From: Roseburia rectibacter
GTDB lineage: Bacteria; Bacillota; Clostridia; Lachnospirales; Lachnospiraceae
NCBI RefSeq assembly: GCF_014287515.2
Contig: NZ_CP092473.1
Location: 3,003,001 to 3,067,000 of the forward strand
Direction of reading: 5' to 3'
Length of the DNA stretch: 64,000 nucleotides
Shown: positions 63,230 through 64,000 of the stretch, piece after piece
How the letters are laid out: each line of letters starts with the position of its first letter
How positions within the stretch are numbered: the stretch's first letter is position 1
Notes under the pieces: generated by a model
Seen by the model: the letters and a program-made list of their open reading frames with translations, nothing else
Told to the model about the DNA's origin: nothing
Database searches by the model: none
Made by a program: the position numbers and the translations under genes

Positions 63230-64000
63230 CTATTCCGTCAGTTCTCCTATCACTGTGATAAATCTTTGCTCTGTAAGACCGGAACTTTCTATGGTAAATA
63301 TAACTCCATCTTTTTCAAAAACAGCAACATAACTATACCCGCCAGTCTGCCCGATCGGATAACATCCCGCTGTGACCGTAATCCCATGCACCAGAGACGT
63401 GGCTAAATGTGTATCTGTAAATCTTGTCACGATCCCGGATTCCGTTGTACGAACTCCGATTTTCAATGTACGTTCTCCACTTTCATCCGAATAGATCAGA
63501 CTATTATTATCATCCACTGCTTCTCCTGCTTTATCATATCCAACATGATAAACACCATCCGACAGGATGAATCCATCTGGAATGGAAGTCGGACAGATCT
63601 TTGTTCCAAAATATTCTTCCAGCCCCGCTGCGTCATAAGAAACAATCTGATCCGGTTCTGCTACATCATAGGCTATACTTTCCATTTCGCGAATCTCATT
63701 AAAGATCAGACCGGTATCCTCCTCTGCTGTTTCCACACCTGCCTCATCCGCTGATCCGGCTGCTGTACTTCCATACATACCATCATAATCATTGAAAACC
63801 GTATCCACAGAGTTATTTTTGTTTCCTGAATATCCATTCCTGATCCTTCCATAAAACATTCCTGCACCGATGATCAGCACAAATGCTGTCATACACATCG
63901 CCGCCGAAATAGTGATATGCGCAGGCTGTTCCTTCTCTAAAGGGATTTTTTCTCTTATAACATAAAACATCCGCTTCATCCGTGATTTTGATTTTATCTC
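63230..64000 (-). CDS. DUF4367-like membrane protein, N-terminus beyond window
   Basis: The frame stays open to the right edge; the first in-window ATG is at 63979 without a ribosome site, so the true start is probably outside. A membrane helix (TISAAMCMTAFVLIIGAGMF) is followed by a variable Asp/Ser/Gly linker and a C-terminal domain like DUF4367 (ICPTSIPDGFILSDGVYHVG, TVTAGCYPIGQTGGYSYVAV, VIFTIESSGLTEQRFITVIG). Such proteins often are anti-sigma factors paired with an ECF sigma gene upstream, which would lie outside the window. About 200 bp of AT-rich DNA separate it from pyrE. Confidence 0.7.
   Translation of the reverse strand, partial: EIKSKSRMKRMFYVIREKIPLEKEQPAHITISAAMCMTAFVLIIGAGMFYGRIRNGYSGNKNNSVDTVFNDYDGMYGSTAAGSADEAGVETAEEDTGLIFNEIREMESIAYDVAEPDQIVSYDAAGLEEYFGTKICPTSIPDGFILSDGVYHVGYDKAGEAVDDNNSLIYSDESGERTLKIGVRTTESGIVTRFTDTHLATSLVHGITVTAGCYPIGQTGGYSYVAVFEKDGVIFTIESSGLTEQRFITVIGELTE

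Noticed and set aside
1..64000. Prophage, transposase, tRNA or rRNA genes
   Set aside because: None were recognised on either strand; no gap shows a tRNA cloverleaf pattern.

Overview
The window looks like a chromosome segment of a gut Lachnospiraceae bacterium (Firmicutes), close to Roseburia/Agathobacter. The grounds are low-to-moderate GC, strong AGGAGG ribosome sites, a glmS ribozyme, LytS/YesN-type regulation, and an intracellular beta-mannan locus whose gene content matches the one known from Roseburia intestinalis. No rRNA, tRNA, CRISPR array, prophage or transposase gene was seen.

Layout. 1-3.1 kb: a membrane sensor with a beta-propeller, cut by the left edge, then fchA and folD (one-carbon metabolism). 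3.2-4.8 kb: an AAA+/DUF4143 ATPase with an in-frame gene remnant behind it and four 33-bp-phased repeats in its promoter. 4.8-25.3 kb: the mannan locus. Its main operon reads leftward: binding protein, two permeases, mannobiose 2-epimerase, GH130_1, GH130_2, CE2 esterase, CE17 esterase, and a GH1 beta-glucosidase fused to mannose-6-phosphate isomerase. A second unit carries phosphohexomutase, GH36 alpha-galactosidase and a LacI regulator. GH113 mannanase and an AraC regulator are divergent. Imported acetylated galacto-gluco-manno-oligosaccharides would be deacetylated, stripped of galactose and glucose, phosphorolysed to mannose-1-phosphate, and sent through mannose-6-phosphate to fructose-6-phosphate.

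25-43 kb: CPBP protease, CapA-like protein, a PadR/DUF1700/DUF4097 operon, adenine deaminase, a DUF1002 protein, an alpha/beta hydrolase, a soluble chemoreceptor-like protein, recJ, truA, an MCP remnant, a peptidoglycan-binding-domain protein, and glmS under a glmS ribozyme. 43-53.5 kb: a sugar-sensing and uptake cluster (mglBAC, YesN-like regulator, LytS-like kinase, membrane-anchored binding protein, lipoprotein binding protein). 53.5-64 kb: a CGCAxxGCC protein, purE-purM-purN-purD, an M29 aminopeptidase, an HD hydrolase, a polysaccharide deacetylase, vanZ, pyrE, and a DUF4367-like protein cut by the right edge.

The most unusual feature is a ~1-kb non-coding repeat present twice (17051-18080 and 30005-31030). 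Each copy is two homologous, elaborately folded half-units in inverted orientation around an AT-rich core. Hairpin stems differ between copies and halves in ways that keep base pairing, while hairpin loops and one 12-nt motif stay constant. I do not recognise it as any named RNA or mobile element. Secondary points of interest are the GH1-ManA fusion with a preserved internal start site, the 33-bp-phased array, and a 5' leader stem shared by two unrelated sugar-binding-protein operons.
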